The notes beneath the pieces were generated by a model that saw nothing but the letters and a program-made list of their open reading frames with translations, ran no database searches and had not been told where the DNA came from. A program made the translations under genes and the position numbers. DNA of 64,000 nt, taken from positions 1,426,001-1,490,000 of the forward strand of contig NZ_WRPP01000001.1 in the NCBI RefSeq assembly GCF_009760405.1, given 5' to 3'. Numbering within the stretch: the stretch's first letter is position 1; each line of letters begins with the position of its first letter. This document shows positions 33,949 through 42,940 of this stretch, in pieces. This DNA comes from Nocardia terrae. Lineage in GTDB: Bacteria; Actinomycetota; Actinomycetes; Mycobacteriales; Mycobacteriaceae.

Positions 33949-34455
33949 ATGAGCGACTTCGAAGAGTTCGGTCGCGATCTGCCGTACCAGCCGCCCGCGG
34001 AGCCGCAGCATGCGCCGCCGGGGTACACCCCGGCGCCGAGAGTGCGCGTGGGTCGGCTGTGGGCCGGGGGTATCGGGACCGCGGTCGTGATGGCCCTGCT
34101 CGTCGTCGTCGCCATCCTGCTGGTCCGAGGGGTCTTCGGAATTCCCGTGCTGGCGCCCGCGCGGGAAGGCGCGTACGGCACCGCCAACACGACCACCTAC
34201 GCGCTGGGCGCGGCCGGAATCACCCTGCTGGCCACCGGACTGCTGCATCTCCTGCTGGAGTTCATGCCCAGCCCCCTCACGTTCTTCTATTGGATCACGG
34301 CGTTGTCCACCGCGGCGGCGGTGATCCTGCCGTTCACCGTCTCCGCCGAGCGCAGCGCCCAGATCGCCACGGCCGCCATCAATCTCATCGCGGGCGTGTG
34401 CCTGATCAGTGTGCTCGGCTCGGTCGCGCCGGGATCGATGCGACGCCCGGTGTGA
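33949..34455 (+). CDS. DUF6069-like membrane protein
   Basis: This 168-residue protein has a cytoplasmic Pro-rich N-terminus (about 35 residues, YQPPAEPQHAPPGYTPAP) and four predicted membrane helices. The RVGRLWAGGIGTAVVMALLV start of helix 1, RGVFGIPVLAP between helices 1 and 2, and FYWITALSTAAAVILPF in helix 3 match DUF6069 proteins of actinomycetes. Function is unknown. No strong ribosome binding site precedes the ATG. Confidence 0.75.
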   Translation: MSDFEEFGRDLPYQPPAEPQHAPPGYTPAPRVRVGRLWAGGIGTAVVMALLVVVAILLVRGVFGIPVLAPAREGAYGTANTTTYALGAAGITLLATGLLHLLLEFMPSPLTFFYWITALSTAAAVILPFTVSAERSAQIATAAINLIAGVCLISVLGSVAPGSMRRPV

Positions 34456-34643
34456 GCGTCGCGGCACCGCGAGTGCTGTTCGATACGGGGACAACGCTTC
34501 CAGGTTGAAGCAAAACAGCTGGTTAACGGACCATTCATCTGTAGCAGTACAAGGTTTACCTCGCGGCCAGGATCGGGCCGGGAACAGGTCACGCTGCGGT
34601 GTAACCGTTTTGGCGATCTTCGTCGGAACGGGAGTTACAGGTC

Positions 34644-36665
34644 TTGTCGCCATTGAATCGCCGCGGGTTTCTCGGTGCCTCCGCCGCGGCGGCCGCCGGT
34701 GTGGTCACCGGCGGCGCGTTGCGGTCCGCGGTGGCCAATGCCGCCACCGGCACCATCGCGGACGCCAAACACGTGGTGATCCTGATGCAGGAAAACCGTT
34801 CGTTCGACCATTATTTCGGGACGCTGAAGGGCGTGCGCGGGTTCGGGGATCGCGCGACGATCCAGATCGCGGGCGGCAACAGCGTGTTCAACCAGCCCAA
34901 TGGCACTGGGCGGCAATACCCGTGGGCGCTGAGCAGCTCGGGCGGTGAGACCGCGGCGCAGTGCGAGGACGACCTGCCGCACGCCTGGGCCGATCAGCAC
35001 GCCGCCTGGAACAACGGGCACCTCGACGCGTGGGTGGCGGCCAAGGGCAATGTGCGCACCATGGGATACCTGGCGCGCAAGGACATTCCGTTCCACTACG
35101 CGCTGGCCGACAACTGGACCATCGGCGACTCCTATTTCTGTTCGGTGCTCAGCGCGACCGGGCCCAACCGCACCTACCACTGGAGCGGCTGGATCGATCC
35201 GGCCGGCACCGCCGGCGGACCCGCCAGCGACGGCGGCGACGAATCCGGGCTGAGCTGGCAGACCTACGCGGAGGCGCTGCAGAACGCGGGCGTCAGCTGG
35301 AAGCTGTACCAGAACGCGGCGGACAACTACGGCGACAACGCACTCGCGTATTTCAAGCAGTTCGTGAACGCCGCGCCCGGCAGCCCGCTGGCCGTCAACG
35401 GGATGGGCTCGGTGCCCGCGACCACCGGCAAGACCCCCGACGACATCGTGGCCGCCATCAAGGCCGATGTCGTCGGCGGCACGCTGCCGCAGGTGTCGTG
35501 GGTGGTGCCGGACCAGGGCTCCTCCGAGCACCCGGACGCCCCGCCGAACGACGGTGCGCACTTCGTGCACAACGTGATCAACGCGCTCAACGCCGATCCG
35601 AACGTCTTCAACTCGACGGTGCTGATCCTCAACTACGACGAGAACGACGGGCTGTTCGACCATGTGCCGCCGCCGATTCCGCCCGCGGGCACGGCCGACG
35701 AGTTCATCAACGGGGTGCCGATCGGCCTCGGCTTCCGGGTGCCGCTGATCGTGATCTCGCCGTGGACCCGGGGCGGCTGGGTGAGTTCCGAAGTGTTCGA
35801 CCACACTTCGGTCCTGCGTTTTCTCGAGACCTGGACCGCCGCGCTCGGCAAGAAGGCCACCTGCCCGAACATCAGCGCGTGGCGGCGCTCGGTCTGCGGC
35901 GATCTGACCGGCATGTTCAATTTCGCCTCCCCGGTCACCGGGCTGCCGACGCTGCCGGACACCTCCACGGTGATCGGGCCGACAACCTGTTCGGCGCAGC
36001 ACAATCCGTCGCCGACCTCGAACGCGCTGCCCGCTCCGGAGTCCGGCACCCGCCCGGCTCGCGCGCTGCCGTATCAGCCCAACGCCTACCTCGATCACTT
36101 CACCTTCGGTGCGGCGGGCGAGGCTCGGGCCTGGATCAATTTCGCCAATGTCGGCGCGCCCGCGACCCGCGCGGTGCATTTCGCGACTTACGCCAACGCT
36201 TTTCGCTCCGGCGGGCCCTGGCAGTACACGGTCGGGGCGGGCGGCAATGCCAGCGATTTCTACGAGGTGGGCACCGGATACGGCAATGGCGCCTACGACC
36301 TGACGGTGGTCGGGCCCAACCGGTTCCTGCGCCGCTTCCAGGGCAATGTCACCAAGGCGGGCAAGACGGTCGCGGTCGCCTCCTCGTATTCCAACGCGCC
36401 CAATACCGGAAAGTTGGCGATCTGGTTCGCCATGACCAATTCCGGCACCTCCTCGGTCACCTTCACCATCAAGGCCAACCAGTACCGGACCGACGGGCCG
36501 TGGACCTACACGGTGGCGGCGGGCAAGACGGTCAGCGACTACTTCAACGCCATTGCCTACAACCACGGTTGGTACGACTTCACCATCACGGTCAGCTCGG
36601 ATTCGGGCTGGTCGCAACGATTCACCGGGCACCTCGAGAACGGCACGGCCAGCGTCAGCGGCTGA
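34644..36665 (+). CDS. Tat-exported phospholipase C
   Basis: This 673-residue protein is of the bacterial phospholipase C/acid phosphatase superfamily. A twin-arginine signal (NRRGFLGASAAAAAG, Arg6-Arg7) is followed by the metal/nucleophile segment ILMQENRSFDHYFGTLKG, CSVLSATGPNRTYHWSGW and LNYDENDGLFDHVPPP. Two C-terminal repeats of the phospholipase C C-terminal domain follow (about residues 480-575 and 585-670). It would hydrolyse phosphatidylcholine or sphingomyelin outside the membrane. The start is TTG at 34644, with GGGAG 11 bases upstream and Tat motif placement supporting it. Confidence 0.92.
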   Translation: MSPLNRRGFLGASAAAAAGVVTGGALRSAVANAATGTIADAKHVVILMQENRSFDHYFGTLKGVRGFGDRATIQIAGGNSVFNQPNGTGRQYPWALSSSGGETAAQCEDDLPHAWADQHAAWNNGHLDAWVAAKGNVRTMGYLARKDIPFHYALADNWTIGDSYFCSVLSATGPNRTYHWSGWIDPAGTAGGPASDGGDESGLSWQTYAEALQNAGVSWKLYQNAADNYGDNALAYFKQFVNAAPGSPLAVNGMGSVPATTGKTPDDIVAAIKADVVGGTLPQVSWVVPDQGSSEHPDAPPNDGAHFVHNVINALNADPNVFNSTVLILNYDENDGLFDHVPPPIPPAGTADEFINGVPIGLGFRVPLIVISPWTRGGWVSSEVFDHTSVLRFLETWTAALGKKATCPNISAWRRSVCGDLTGMFNFASPVTGLPTLPDTSTVIGPTTCSAQHNPSPTSNALPAPESGTRPARALPYQPNAYLDHFTFGAAGEARAWINFANVGAPATRAVHFATYANAFRSGGPWQYTVGAGGNASDFYEVGTGYGNGAYDLTVVGPNRFLRRFQGNVTKAGKTVAVASSYSNAPNTGKLAIWFAMTNSGTSSVTFTIKANQYRTDGPWTYTVAAGKTVSDYFNAIAYNHGWYDFTITVSSDSGWSQRFTGHLENGTASVSG

Positions 36666-36710
36666 GGCGGATCTCGCGAAACTCATTCAGGGAACAGAAA
36701 GCACCATCTC

Positions 36711-37703
36711 GTGGAACCAACGGACAGCAAAGACCTCGGCCGGACCGATTCGGACGCGGCGCCTTTCATCGTCAAGCCCAAGCTCAACCTCACCCGGCAC
36801 CTGCCGCGCGCCATGGCCATGACCGCGCTGCTGACCCTCACGGTCGCGACCGTGGTCGCGGCGGAATCGCGCGGCGACGACCGGGTCGCCGATATCAAGG
36901 CGTCGTCCTCGAGCGCCGAAGACCATACGGCGCTGCTGGATTCGACCTCGGTGAGCGATATCGCCGACACCTCGGACACCCCCACCGACCAGCCCGTCCC
37001 CGGCGACGGGTCGACCGACACCGCCACCGCGGTCGACGACGGCGGCGACGGCGGATCGACGGCCGCCGACACCACCACCACGGACAGCCCGGTGACGACC
37101 ACCGACACGCCGGTCACGACCACCACCGACACCACCACCGCCGCGCCCGGGGCCAGCCTCGATATCAGTGTGAGCGCGAATCTTTCGGTGGATCCGGGCT
37201 CGCTCGCCAATGCGGTGGACTCGGCGATCCCGACGACGGATCCGGGCACCGTCACCGTCACCCCGGCCACCACGGACACCACCACTCCGCCGGCGACGCC
37301 GGGCCCGACGACGACCACCCCGGTCGTCACGACGACGCCCGCGCCGACCACAACTCCCGCCCCCGCGACGGCCACCACGACGCCCGCGCCGACCACGACC
37401 GCGCCGGTCGTCGCGACCACGGTGCCCGCCACCACCACGAACCACTGCGCGCTGCCCCCGGCCGTCCCGGCCCAGCAGCCGCTCGCCTCGCACATCACCC
37501 TCCCGCCCGCGGCCCCGCACCCGATCGCCCCGGTCGTGACCACCCCGCCCAAGGCACCGGCCCCCGCGCCCAAGCCGTCGGTGGCCGCACCGAAACCGAC
37601 CGCGACACAACCGAAGTCGACCGCGACCCAGCCCAAGCCGTCCACGGTGGCGGTCGCGCCGACCACCGCCGCGCCCGCCCCCGCGCCGCACGCGTGCGGG
37701 TAG
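36711..37703 (+). CDS. Membrane-anchored Thr/Pro-rich surface protein
   Basis: This 330-residue protein has a short cytoplasmic N-terminus, one hydrophobic segment (about residues 33-51, AMAMTALLTLTVATVVAAE) and an extracellular region dominated by Thr, Pro, Ala, Val and Asp (TTTDSPVTTTDTPVTTTTDT; TTTPAPTTTPAPATATTTP). It ends in Lys/Pro repeats (PKPTATQPKSTATQPKP). Such low-complexity tails span the cell wall and are often O-mannosylated. Five bases separate it from the lytic transglycosylase gene, so a joint envelope role is likely. The GTG start is weakly supported. Confidence 0.65.
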   Translation: MEPTDSKDLGRTDSDAAPFIVKPKLNLTRHLPRAMAMTALLTLTVATVVAAESRGDDRVADIKASSSSAEDHTALLDSTSVSDIADTSDTPTDQPVPGDGSTDTATAVDDGGDGGSTAADTTTTDSPVTTTDTPVTTTTDTTTAAPGASLDISVSANLSVDPGSLANAVDSAIPTTDPGTVTVTPATTDTTTPPATPGPTTTTPVVTTTPAPTTTPAPATATTTPAPTTTAPVVATTVPATTTNHCALPPAVPAQQPLASHITLPPAAPHPIAPVVTTPPKAPAPAPKPSVAAPKPTATQPKSTATQPKPSTVAVAPTTAAPAPAPHACG

Positions 37704-37708
37704 ACCGG

Positions 37709-38476
37709 ATGCGAACCCACGGCCGGGGCCCGGAGTCGGTGCGTCTGGCCCTGCTGGCCTCGGCCGTCGTGGTGACGGTCGCGGGCTGCGGGACCGACCG
37801 CACCCCCGACCCCGCCGCGCCGGGCACCGGCGGCCCGGTTCCCGTGGTCCGCCTGGACGCGGTCGAACACAAACTCGACCAACTCCACGACTGGGCGCTC
37901 CCGCGTTCCACCAAATACGCCATCCCGCTGCGCGCCCTGCAGTCCTACGGCTACGCCACGGTCGTCATGGCCAAGGCCCAGCCGAACTGCCACCTCGGCT
38001 GGACCACCCTGGCCGGAATCGCCCGCGTGGAAAGCAATCACGCCCGTTTCGGCGGCGCGACCATCGCCACCGACGGCTCGGTGCGCCCGGTGATCCGCGG
38101 CGTCCCGCTCAACGGCACGGCGGGCAACGCCACCATCCTCGACCCCGCCCACCGCTCCAGCAGCACGGTCTACGCCCGAGCCATGGGCCCGTTCCAGTTC
38201 ATCCCCGACACCTGGAACCACTGGGGCATCCGCGCCGACGCCGACTACCAGGCGTTGTCTCACGCCCTGGAATCGGCCAAACCCGTTGCCACAACGGCCC
38301 TCTCGGGCAGCCCCGACAATATCGACGACGCCGCCCTCGCGGCCGGTCGCTATCTCTGCGCGTCCGGCGGCGACCTGTCCACCCCGTCCGGCTGGCGCCG
38401 AGCCATCCTGGCCTACAACCACTCCACCACCTACGTAGACCAGGTCCGCACCGCCGCCACCGGGTACGACGCCTGA
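37709..38476 (+). CDS. Lytic transglycosylase lipoprotein (SLT/MltB-like)
   Basis: This 255-residue protein has a lipoprotein signal (lipobox VAGC, about residue 26). Its catalytic domain resembles MltB/SLT-type murein hydrolases: LAGIARVESNHARFGG holds the catalytic Glu, MGPFQFIPDTWNHWG follows, and DDAALAAGRYLCASGGDL and RAILAYNHSTTYVDQVR close the fold. It cleaves peptidoglycan at the outer face of the membrane. It is encoded directly behind the Thr/Pro-rich protein and followed by a long inverted repeat. Confidence 0.88.
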   Translation: MRTHGRGPESVRLALLASAVVVTVAGCGTDRTPDPAAPGTGGPVPVVRLDAVEHKLDQLHDWALPRSTKYAIPLRALQSYGYATVVMAKAQPNCHLGWTTLAGIARVESNHARFGGATIATDGSVRPVIRGVPLNGTAGNATILDPAHRSSSTVYARAMGPFQFIPDTWNHWGIRADADYQALSHALESAKPVATTALSGSPDNIDDAALAAGRYLCASGGDLSTPSGWRRAILAYNHSTTYVDQVRTAATGYDA

Positions 38477-38486
38477 CACCCACCAC

Positions 38487-38546
38487 GATCAGGGAGCTCT
38501 CACCGCGGAAATTCATCCGGTTTCCCTCGGTGGGAGCTCCCTGATC
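38487..38546. terminator. Long inverted repeat, terminator-like
   Basis: GATCAGGGAGCTC (38487-38499) is the exact reverse complement of 38534-38546. The stem continues inward through TCACCG/CGGTGG with one wobble, and a smaller GGAAA/TTTCC pair sits in the loop. It lies 10 bases after the lytic transglycosylase stop and is followed by TTGTATT. The strength suggests efficient termination. Confidence 0.75.
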
Positions 38547-38615
38547 TTGTATTCGGGGGCGGGTAGGGTTCGTCCGGACGGCTGGGCACCACATCGGAAA
38601 CGGGAGTGGGGCGGC

Positions 38616-39578
38616 ATGCGGAACACGCTCGAGGAAGAGGTCGATGTTTCGGGGCTTTTCGGGCCGGCGGCGGTGGGGGCCGTGGCGGTGCGGAATCGGT
38701 TCGCCATGGCTCCGTTGTCGCGGTATGCGGCGCGGAGCGGGGTGCCCGCACCGGAGTTGGGGGAGTTCTATCGGCGGCGGGCCGCGGGCGGGGTGGGGCT
38801 GATCATCAGCGAGGGGATCGCGGTGGGGGAGGGCGGCGGTGCGGACGGGTCGGGGGTGGCGGGGATTCAGGAGGGGCGCGCCGAGGCGGGGTGGCGGGAG
38901 ATCGTGGCGGCCGTGCATACCGAGGGGGTGCCGATCTTCGCGCAGCTGATGCACGGCGGGGCGGGGGTGGTGGAGAGCGAGCGGACCGTGGCGGATTATG
39001 TGGCGGCGGCGGGGCAGGCGCGGCGGGCGGGGTTCGACGGGATCGAAATCCATGGGGCGCACGGGATGTTGCCCGCGCGGGCGGGGTTCGTGGCGGAGCT
39101 GGTGGGGGCGGTCGCGGAGGCGGTCGGGCCCGCGGTTCCGATCGGTTATCGGTTCTCGCAGTGGGAGGTCGGCCGGTACGACGAGCGGATGGCGCGAACA
39201 CCGGCCGCGCTGGAGGCGGTGCTGCGGCCGCTGGTGGAGGCCGGGGTGGCGGTGTTCCATCCGTCGACGCGGCGGTTCGACGAGCCGGAGTTCCCGGAGT
39301 TGGGCGGGGCCGGTGGGGAGTTGGGCCTGGCGGGGTGGACGAAGGTGCTGACGGGGCGGCCCGTGATCACGGTGGGGTCGATCGGGTTGTCGAAGGTGGG
39401 GGAGGCCGCGATGTCGTTACGGCCGTTGGTGCGCCGGTTCGAACGGGGCGAGTTCGACATCGCCGCGGTCGGGCGGGCGGTGCTGGCGAATCCGGACTTC
39501 GTGGAGCTGGTCCGGGACGGGCGGACCGGCGAGCTCGTGCCCTACGACGAGGACAAGCACAAGAGCACGCTGGAGTGA
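38616..39578 (+). CDS. NADH:flavin oxidoreductase (Old Yellow Enzyme-like), short form
   Basis: This 320-residue FMN-binding TIM-barrel protein has family markers VAVRNRFAMAPLSRYAA, GGVGLIISEGIAV, IFAQLMHGGAG and FDGIEIHGAHG. The segment that usually follows the last motif, the long loop with N-x-R-x-D-x-YGGS-x-ENR-x-R, is missing: the chain goes straight to AGFVAELVGAVAEAVG. Length is about 30-50 residues below the usual. Barrel closure continues with PVITVGSIGL and DIAAVGRAVLANPDFV. FMN binding looks plausible but activity may differ. GGGAGTGGGG precedes the ATG. Confidence 0.78.
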   Translation: MRNTLEEEVDVSGLFGPAAVGAVAVRNRFAMAPLSRYAARSGVPAPELGEFYRRRAAGGVGLIISEGIAVGEGGGADGSGVAGIQEGRAEAGWREIVAAVHTEGVPIFAQLMHGGAGVVESERTVADYVAAAGQARRAGFDGIEIHGAHGMLPARAGFVAELVGAVAEAVGPAVPIGYRFSQWEVGRYDERMARTPAALEAVLRPLVEAGVAVFHPSTRRFDEPEFPELGGAGGELGLAGWTKVLTGRPVITVGSIGLSKVGEAAMSLRPLVRRFERGEFDIAAVGRAVLANPDFVELVRDGRTGELVPYDEDKHKSTLE

Positions 39579-39581
39579 CCC

Positions 39582-40970
39582 TCAGCGGATCAGCTTGCCG
39601 GTGTCGGGATACTCCTGGATCCAGTGGAACGCGGGTCCGCGCAGCGGGAATGCGGTGGGGTCGAGGCGGTGCAGCGCGACGGTGACCGGTCGCCCGTCGA
39701 GGTCGCCGCGCAGCGTGAGCCGGTCGGGCTCGGGCCGCTCGTAGGCGAAGGTGAAGGTGAAGGGCGGCAATTGGCTCGGCCGGGCCTGCTCGGTGGCCGC
39801 GGGGCTGGACAGGGTGAGGGTGTCGGGTCCGGTGTCCACGACCGCGGCGGCGGGGACGATCGAGTCGTCCATCTTCTGCACCGCCGCCTTTCGGGTATCG
39901 AAAACCACTCGCCGCCACCGGGTCTCGTCGGTGGTGAGCGGCGGCAGCGCGGTGCCCTCCAGACTGAACTCGGTGACGTCCCAGATGCCGTACAGCGGCG
40001 GTTCGGCGACGCCGTCGCCCTGCGTGCGGTAGCCCTCCCACGCCATGCGCACGCCCCCGAGCAGCACCCAGAGGCCGAGCACGGCGGTGACCACCGCGAC
40101 GATCCGATTGGCCCGTCCGCAGCGGAACAGATCCGGCTGGGTGGCCGGCGCCGAATACCGTTCCAACACCAGCATATTCGCCAGTCGCCGGGCCTGCGGG
40201 GCCAGCACGAACAGGCACATCAGCACGAGGTGGAAGGACAGCAGCTTGACCGGCACGTCGAAGGTCATGTTCAGCACGAACACCTGCAGCAGGCTCACCA
40301 GGCTCAGCAGCGCCCCGGCGGTCGCGGTGCGCGGCACGAACAGCAGCAGTCCGCCGAGGATTTCGGCTGCGCCCAACAGCATTTCGTAGACCGGCGCGGA
40401 CCCGACCTGATTCCACAGCACCCCGGTCGGGCTGAAGTCGCCGTAGGGCTGCAGCAGGGTGATCAGGGTGGGCCGGGGCATCTGCAGCGGAATCACCTTG
40501 GCCGTCCCGTAGATCAGCATCTGCCCGCCCAGGCAGAGCCGGAGGAAGGCCAGGAACCACGCGTGCAGCCGAGGATAGGAGCCGCGCCGCCGATCCAGCG
40601 CCGACCAGGCGACGGTGAGGGCGACCGCGGCGGCGAACACGCAGAACACCAGGATCCACAGCGGCGCCTGATCGCCGCTGTAGGACTTGCGCAGCGGCGC
40701 CACCTCGACGCCGAAGACATGCGTGCTGATCGCGCGCACGAAGTCGTCGATCGAGTCCATCTGCCCGCCGACCGCCTGGGCGGCCAGCAGCGGGAACAGG
40801 GGTCCGGCGAACACCAGCAAGATCTGCGCGAACAGCAGGCACAGCAACCCGAAGTAGGCCACACTGAATCGGAATGCGATCCGCGTCAATGGCTTCCACC
40901 GCGGCGGAGCGATATCGGTGGCGGCGCTGCGGTCTTCGCGATCGAGAACTTCGGTGGCGACGCTCGACAT
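39582..40970 (-). CDS. DoxX-like membrane protein
   Basis: This 462-residue membrane protein has about seven hydrophobic helices in its first 310 residues. A DoxX-type core is visible (LCLGGQMLIYGTAKVIP, YEMLLGAAEILGGLLLFVPR, LVLMCLFVLAPQARRLAN). The C-terminal soluble domain of about 140 residues is β-rich (LYGIWDVTEFSLEG). ATG at 40970 has GGAAG 6 bases upstream; GTG at 40982 is in frame. The gene is divergent from the lipopeptide cluster, sharing the 251-base region 40971-41221. Export or redox roles are guesses. Confidence 0.72.
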   Translation of the reverse strand: MSSVATEVLDREDRSAATDIAPPRWKPLTRIAFRFSVAYFGLLCLLFAQILLVFAGPLFPLLAAQAVGGQMDSIDDFVRAISTHVFGVEVAPLRKSYSGDQAPLWILVFCVFAAAVALTVAWSALDRRRGSYPRLHAWFLAFLRLCLGGQMLIYGTAKVIPLQMPRPTLITLLQPYGDFSPTGVLWNQVGSAPVYEMLLGAAEILGGLLLFVPRTATAGALLSLVSLLQVFVLNMTFDVPVKLLSFHLVLMCLFVLAPQARRLANMLVLERYSAPATQPDLFRCGRANRIVAVVTAVLGLWVLLGGVRMAWEGYRTQGDGVAEPPLYGIWDVTEFSLEGTALPPLTTDETRWRRVVFDTRKAAVQKMDDSIVPAAAVVDTGPDTLTLSSPAATEQARPSQLPPFTFTFAYERPEPDRLTLRGDLDGRPVTVALHRLDPTAFPLRGPAFHWIQEYPDTGKLIR

Positions 40971-41221
40971 CTGGACTTCCACCTTCCCGCGCGAGCAGAG
41001 GGGCGCACATCGACCGGCGACGATGATGCCATTGGACCCGAACAGCGGCGGCGGCCGACACGCGATGGTTTGCGTGAATGTTGCCGAGTGGCCTCCGGAG
41101 CACCAAGATGGGGCCTGGACTGTTCGTTCAGCTGCTCTTTCGTCTAGCCGCAGCCGCGACGCGGCCGTTGACCACGGTCGTCTCGCGACGGCGGCCCCAG
41201 GATCCGACAGGAGCCGGGCGT

Positions 41222-42940
41222 ATGCAGAGATTGCGGAGGAACTCGCAGGACCGCTGGGATACCGGCGCCCGCACCCTGGTCGACGTCCTGTCGGCGCGGG
41301 TGCTGGAGACCCCGCATCGGACGGCCTACCGCTTCGTCGAACGCCGGACCGACGACGACCTCTTCGACTACCAGCGGCTGTGGGAGCGGGTCGCGGGACT
41401 GGCCGAGCGGATCATCGAGGAGACCTCCGTCGGCGACCGGGTCACCCTGCTCTGCCCGCCCGGCCCGGATTTCGTGTGCGCGTTCTTCGCCTGCATGACC
41501 ACGCGCAGAATCGCAGTGCCGGTTCATCTTCCGATGTCGGAGCAGCAGATCGCGACGCTGCGGGCCATCCTGCACGACAGCGGCGCGACCGCGGCGATCG
41601 CACCCCTGTCGACGGTGCCGGTCGACGGCGGCCGCCTCGGCGGCGGCATCCGGATCATCGACAGCGAGGGCGCGGGCCGGGTCCTGGGTTTCGAACCGCT
41701 GCCCGAATCGCTGCCCGACGGCGAGGACATCGCCTTCCTGCAGTACACCTCGGGCTCGACCGGGGTGCCCAAGGGCGTCATGGTCCGCCACCGCAACCTG
41801 ATGGAGAACCTCGGCGTACTGCAGTCGAAATATCAACTCACAACGCACAATTCGATCGCCTCCTGGTTACCGCCCTACCACGACATGGGTTTGATCCAGG
41901 GCGCGCTGCTGCCGATGTTCGTCGGCTTCCCCAGCACCCTCATGTCACCCATGACCTTCCTGCGCGACCCGCTGAGCTGGCTGCGCGTGATCGCCGAGAC
42001 CGAGCACGCCGTCGCGGGCGGCCCCAATCTCGCCTACGGCCTGTGCGCCAAGCGCGTCTCGCCCGAGGCCGCGGCGGAGCTGGACCTGAGCGGCTGGGAC
42101 ATCGCCTTCGTCGGCGCGGAACCGGTCGATCCGGCCACGCTGCGCCGGTTCGCGGACTCCTTCGCGGTGAGCGGCTTCCGCGCGAGCAGCTTCGCGCCCA
42201 TGTACGGGCTGGCCGAATCGACCCTGTACGTCAACGGCGGTGCGCGCGGCGCGGGTGCGCGCTCGCGGCACTTCTCCGCCGCCGATCTGGAGAACGGTGT
42301 CGCCATCGCCAAACCCGCGGGACGGGAACTGATCTCGGTCGGACCGGTCGGCCCGGACGTGGCCGTGGTGGACCGCGAGGCCCGGACCCGCTGCGCCGAG
42401 AACTGGATCGGCGAGATCTGGTTGCGCGGCGGGAGCATCACCGCGGGCTACTGGGAGAAGCCCGACGAGACGGCCCGCGCCTTCGGCGCGACCCTCGAGG
42501 GCGAGGACGGCACGCCGTATCTGCGCACCGGCGATCTCGGATTCGTCTGCGAGGGGCAGCTCTACATCTCCGGGCGCATCAAGGAGCTCATGATCGTCCA
42601 CGGCCGCAATATCTTTCCCCAGGACATCGAGCGCACCATCATCGGCGGCCATCCGGCGCTGCGGCCCGGCGGCTGCGCGGTCTTCGCGGCCCAGATCGAC
42701 AATCAGGACCGGGTGATGGTCGTGCAGGAACTCGACGACACCGCGGCCGCCGAGGTCGACACCGCGGCACTGGAGGACTCGATCCGCGACATCGTCAGCC
42801 GCGAGCACGCCATCAGCGTGCACCGGGTGGTGTTCGTCGGCAAGGGTGAGGTGCCCAAGACCACCAGCGGCAAGATCCAGCGCCGTCGGCTGCGTGAAAC
42901 CTATTCGTCCACAACGGCATTCGAGGAGAGCGTGCTGTGA
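41222..42940 (+). CDS. Fatty acyl-AMP ligase (FAAL) of lipopeptide cluster
   Basis: This 572-residue adenylating enzyme activates a fatty acid as acyl-AMP and passes it to an acyl carrier protein rather than to CoA. FAAL hallmarks are FLQYTSGSTGVPKGVMVRH, SWLPPYHDMGLIQGAL, MSPMTFLRDPLSWL, SFAPMYGLAESTLYVNG, YLRTGDLGFVCEGQLYISGR and KTTSGKIQRRRLRE. ATG at 41222 has AGGAG 8 bases upstream, so it is chosen over an open frame reaching back to 41078. Its stop overlaps the GTG of the ACP-monooxygenase gene. It begins the lipopeptide operon and supplies the starter acyl group. Confidence 0.92.
   Translation: MQRLRRNSQDRWDTGARTLVDVLSARVLETPHRTAYRFVERRTDDDLFDYQRLWERVAGLAERIIEETSVGDRVTLLCPPGPDFVCAFFACMTTRRIAVPVHLPMSEQQIATLRAILHDSGATAAIAPLSTVPVDGGRLGGGIRIIDSEGAGRVLGFEPLPESLPDGEDIAFLQYTSGSTGVPKGVMVRHRNLMENLGVLQSKYQLTTHNSIASWLPPYHDMGLIQGALLPMFVGFPSTLMSPMTFLRDPLSWLRVIAETEHAVAGGPNLAYGLCAKRVSPEAAAELDLSGWDIAFVGAEPVDPATLRRFADSFAVSGFRASSFAPMYGLAESTLYVNGGARGAGARSRHFSAADLENGVAIAKPAGRELISVGPVGPDVAVVDREARTRCAENWIGEIWLRGGSITAGYWEKPDETARAFGATLEGEDGTPYLRTGDLGFVCEGQLYISGRIKELMIVHGRNIFPQDIERTIIGGHPALRPGGCAVFAAQIDNQDRVMVVQELDDTAAAEVDTAALEDSIRDIVSREHAISVHRVVFVGKGEVPKTTSGKIQRRRLRETYSSTTAFEESVL

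Noticed and set aside
37060..37470. Apparent short tandem DNA repeats (ACC/ACG-rich)
   Set aside because: They are codon-level low complexity of the Thr/Pro-rich surface protein, not a CRISPR array or minisatellite; unit length and sequence are irregular.
34961..38476. Plus-strand open frame of 1,171 codons across phospholipase C and the two following genes
   Set aside because: Only its last 255 codons (from ATG 37709) encode a protein, the lytic transglycosylase. The upstream part is Arg-rich out-of-frame reading of the phospholipase gene.
36683..38479. Minus-strand 598-codon frame opposite the Thr/Pro-rich and transglycosylase genes
   Set aside because: It consists of Val/Gly-rich low complexity complementary to Thr/Pro codons, with no signal or domain.
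41078..41221. N-terminal extension of the FAAL by 48 codons
   Set aside because: No ribosome binding site at 41078 and no conservation expected there; ATG 41222 has AGGAG at ideal spacing.
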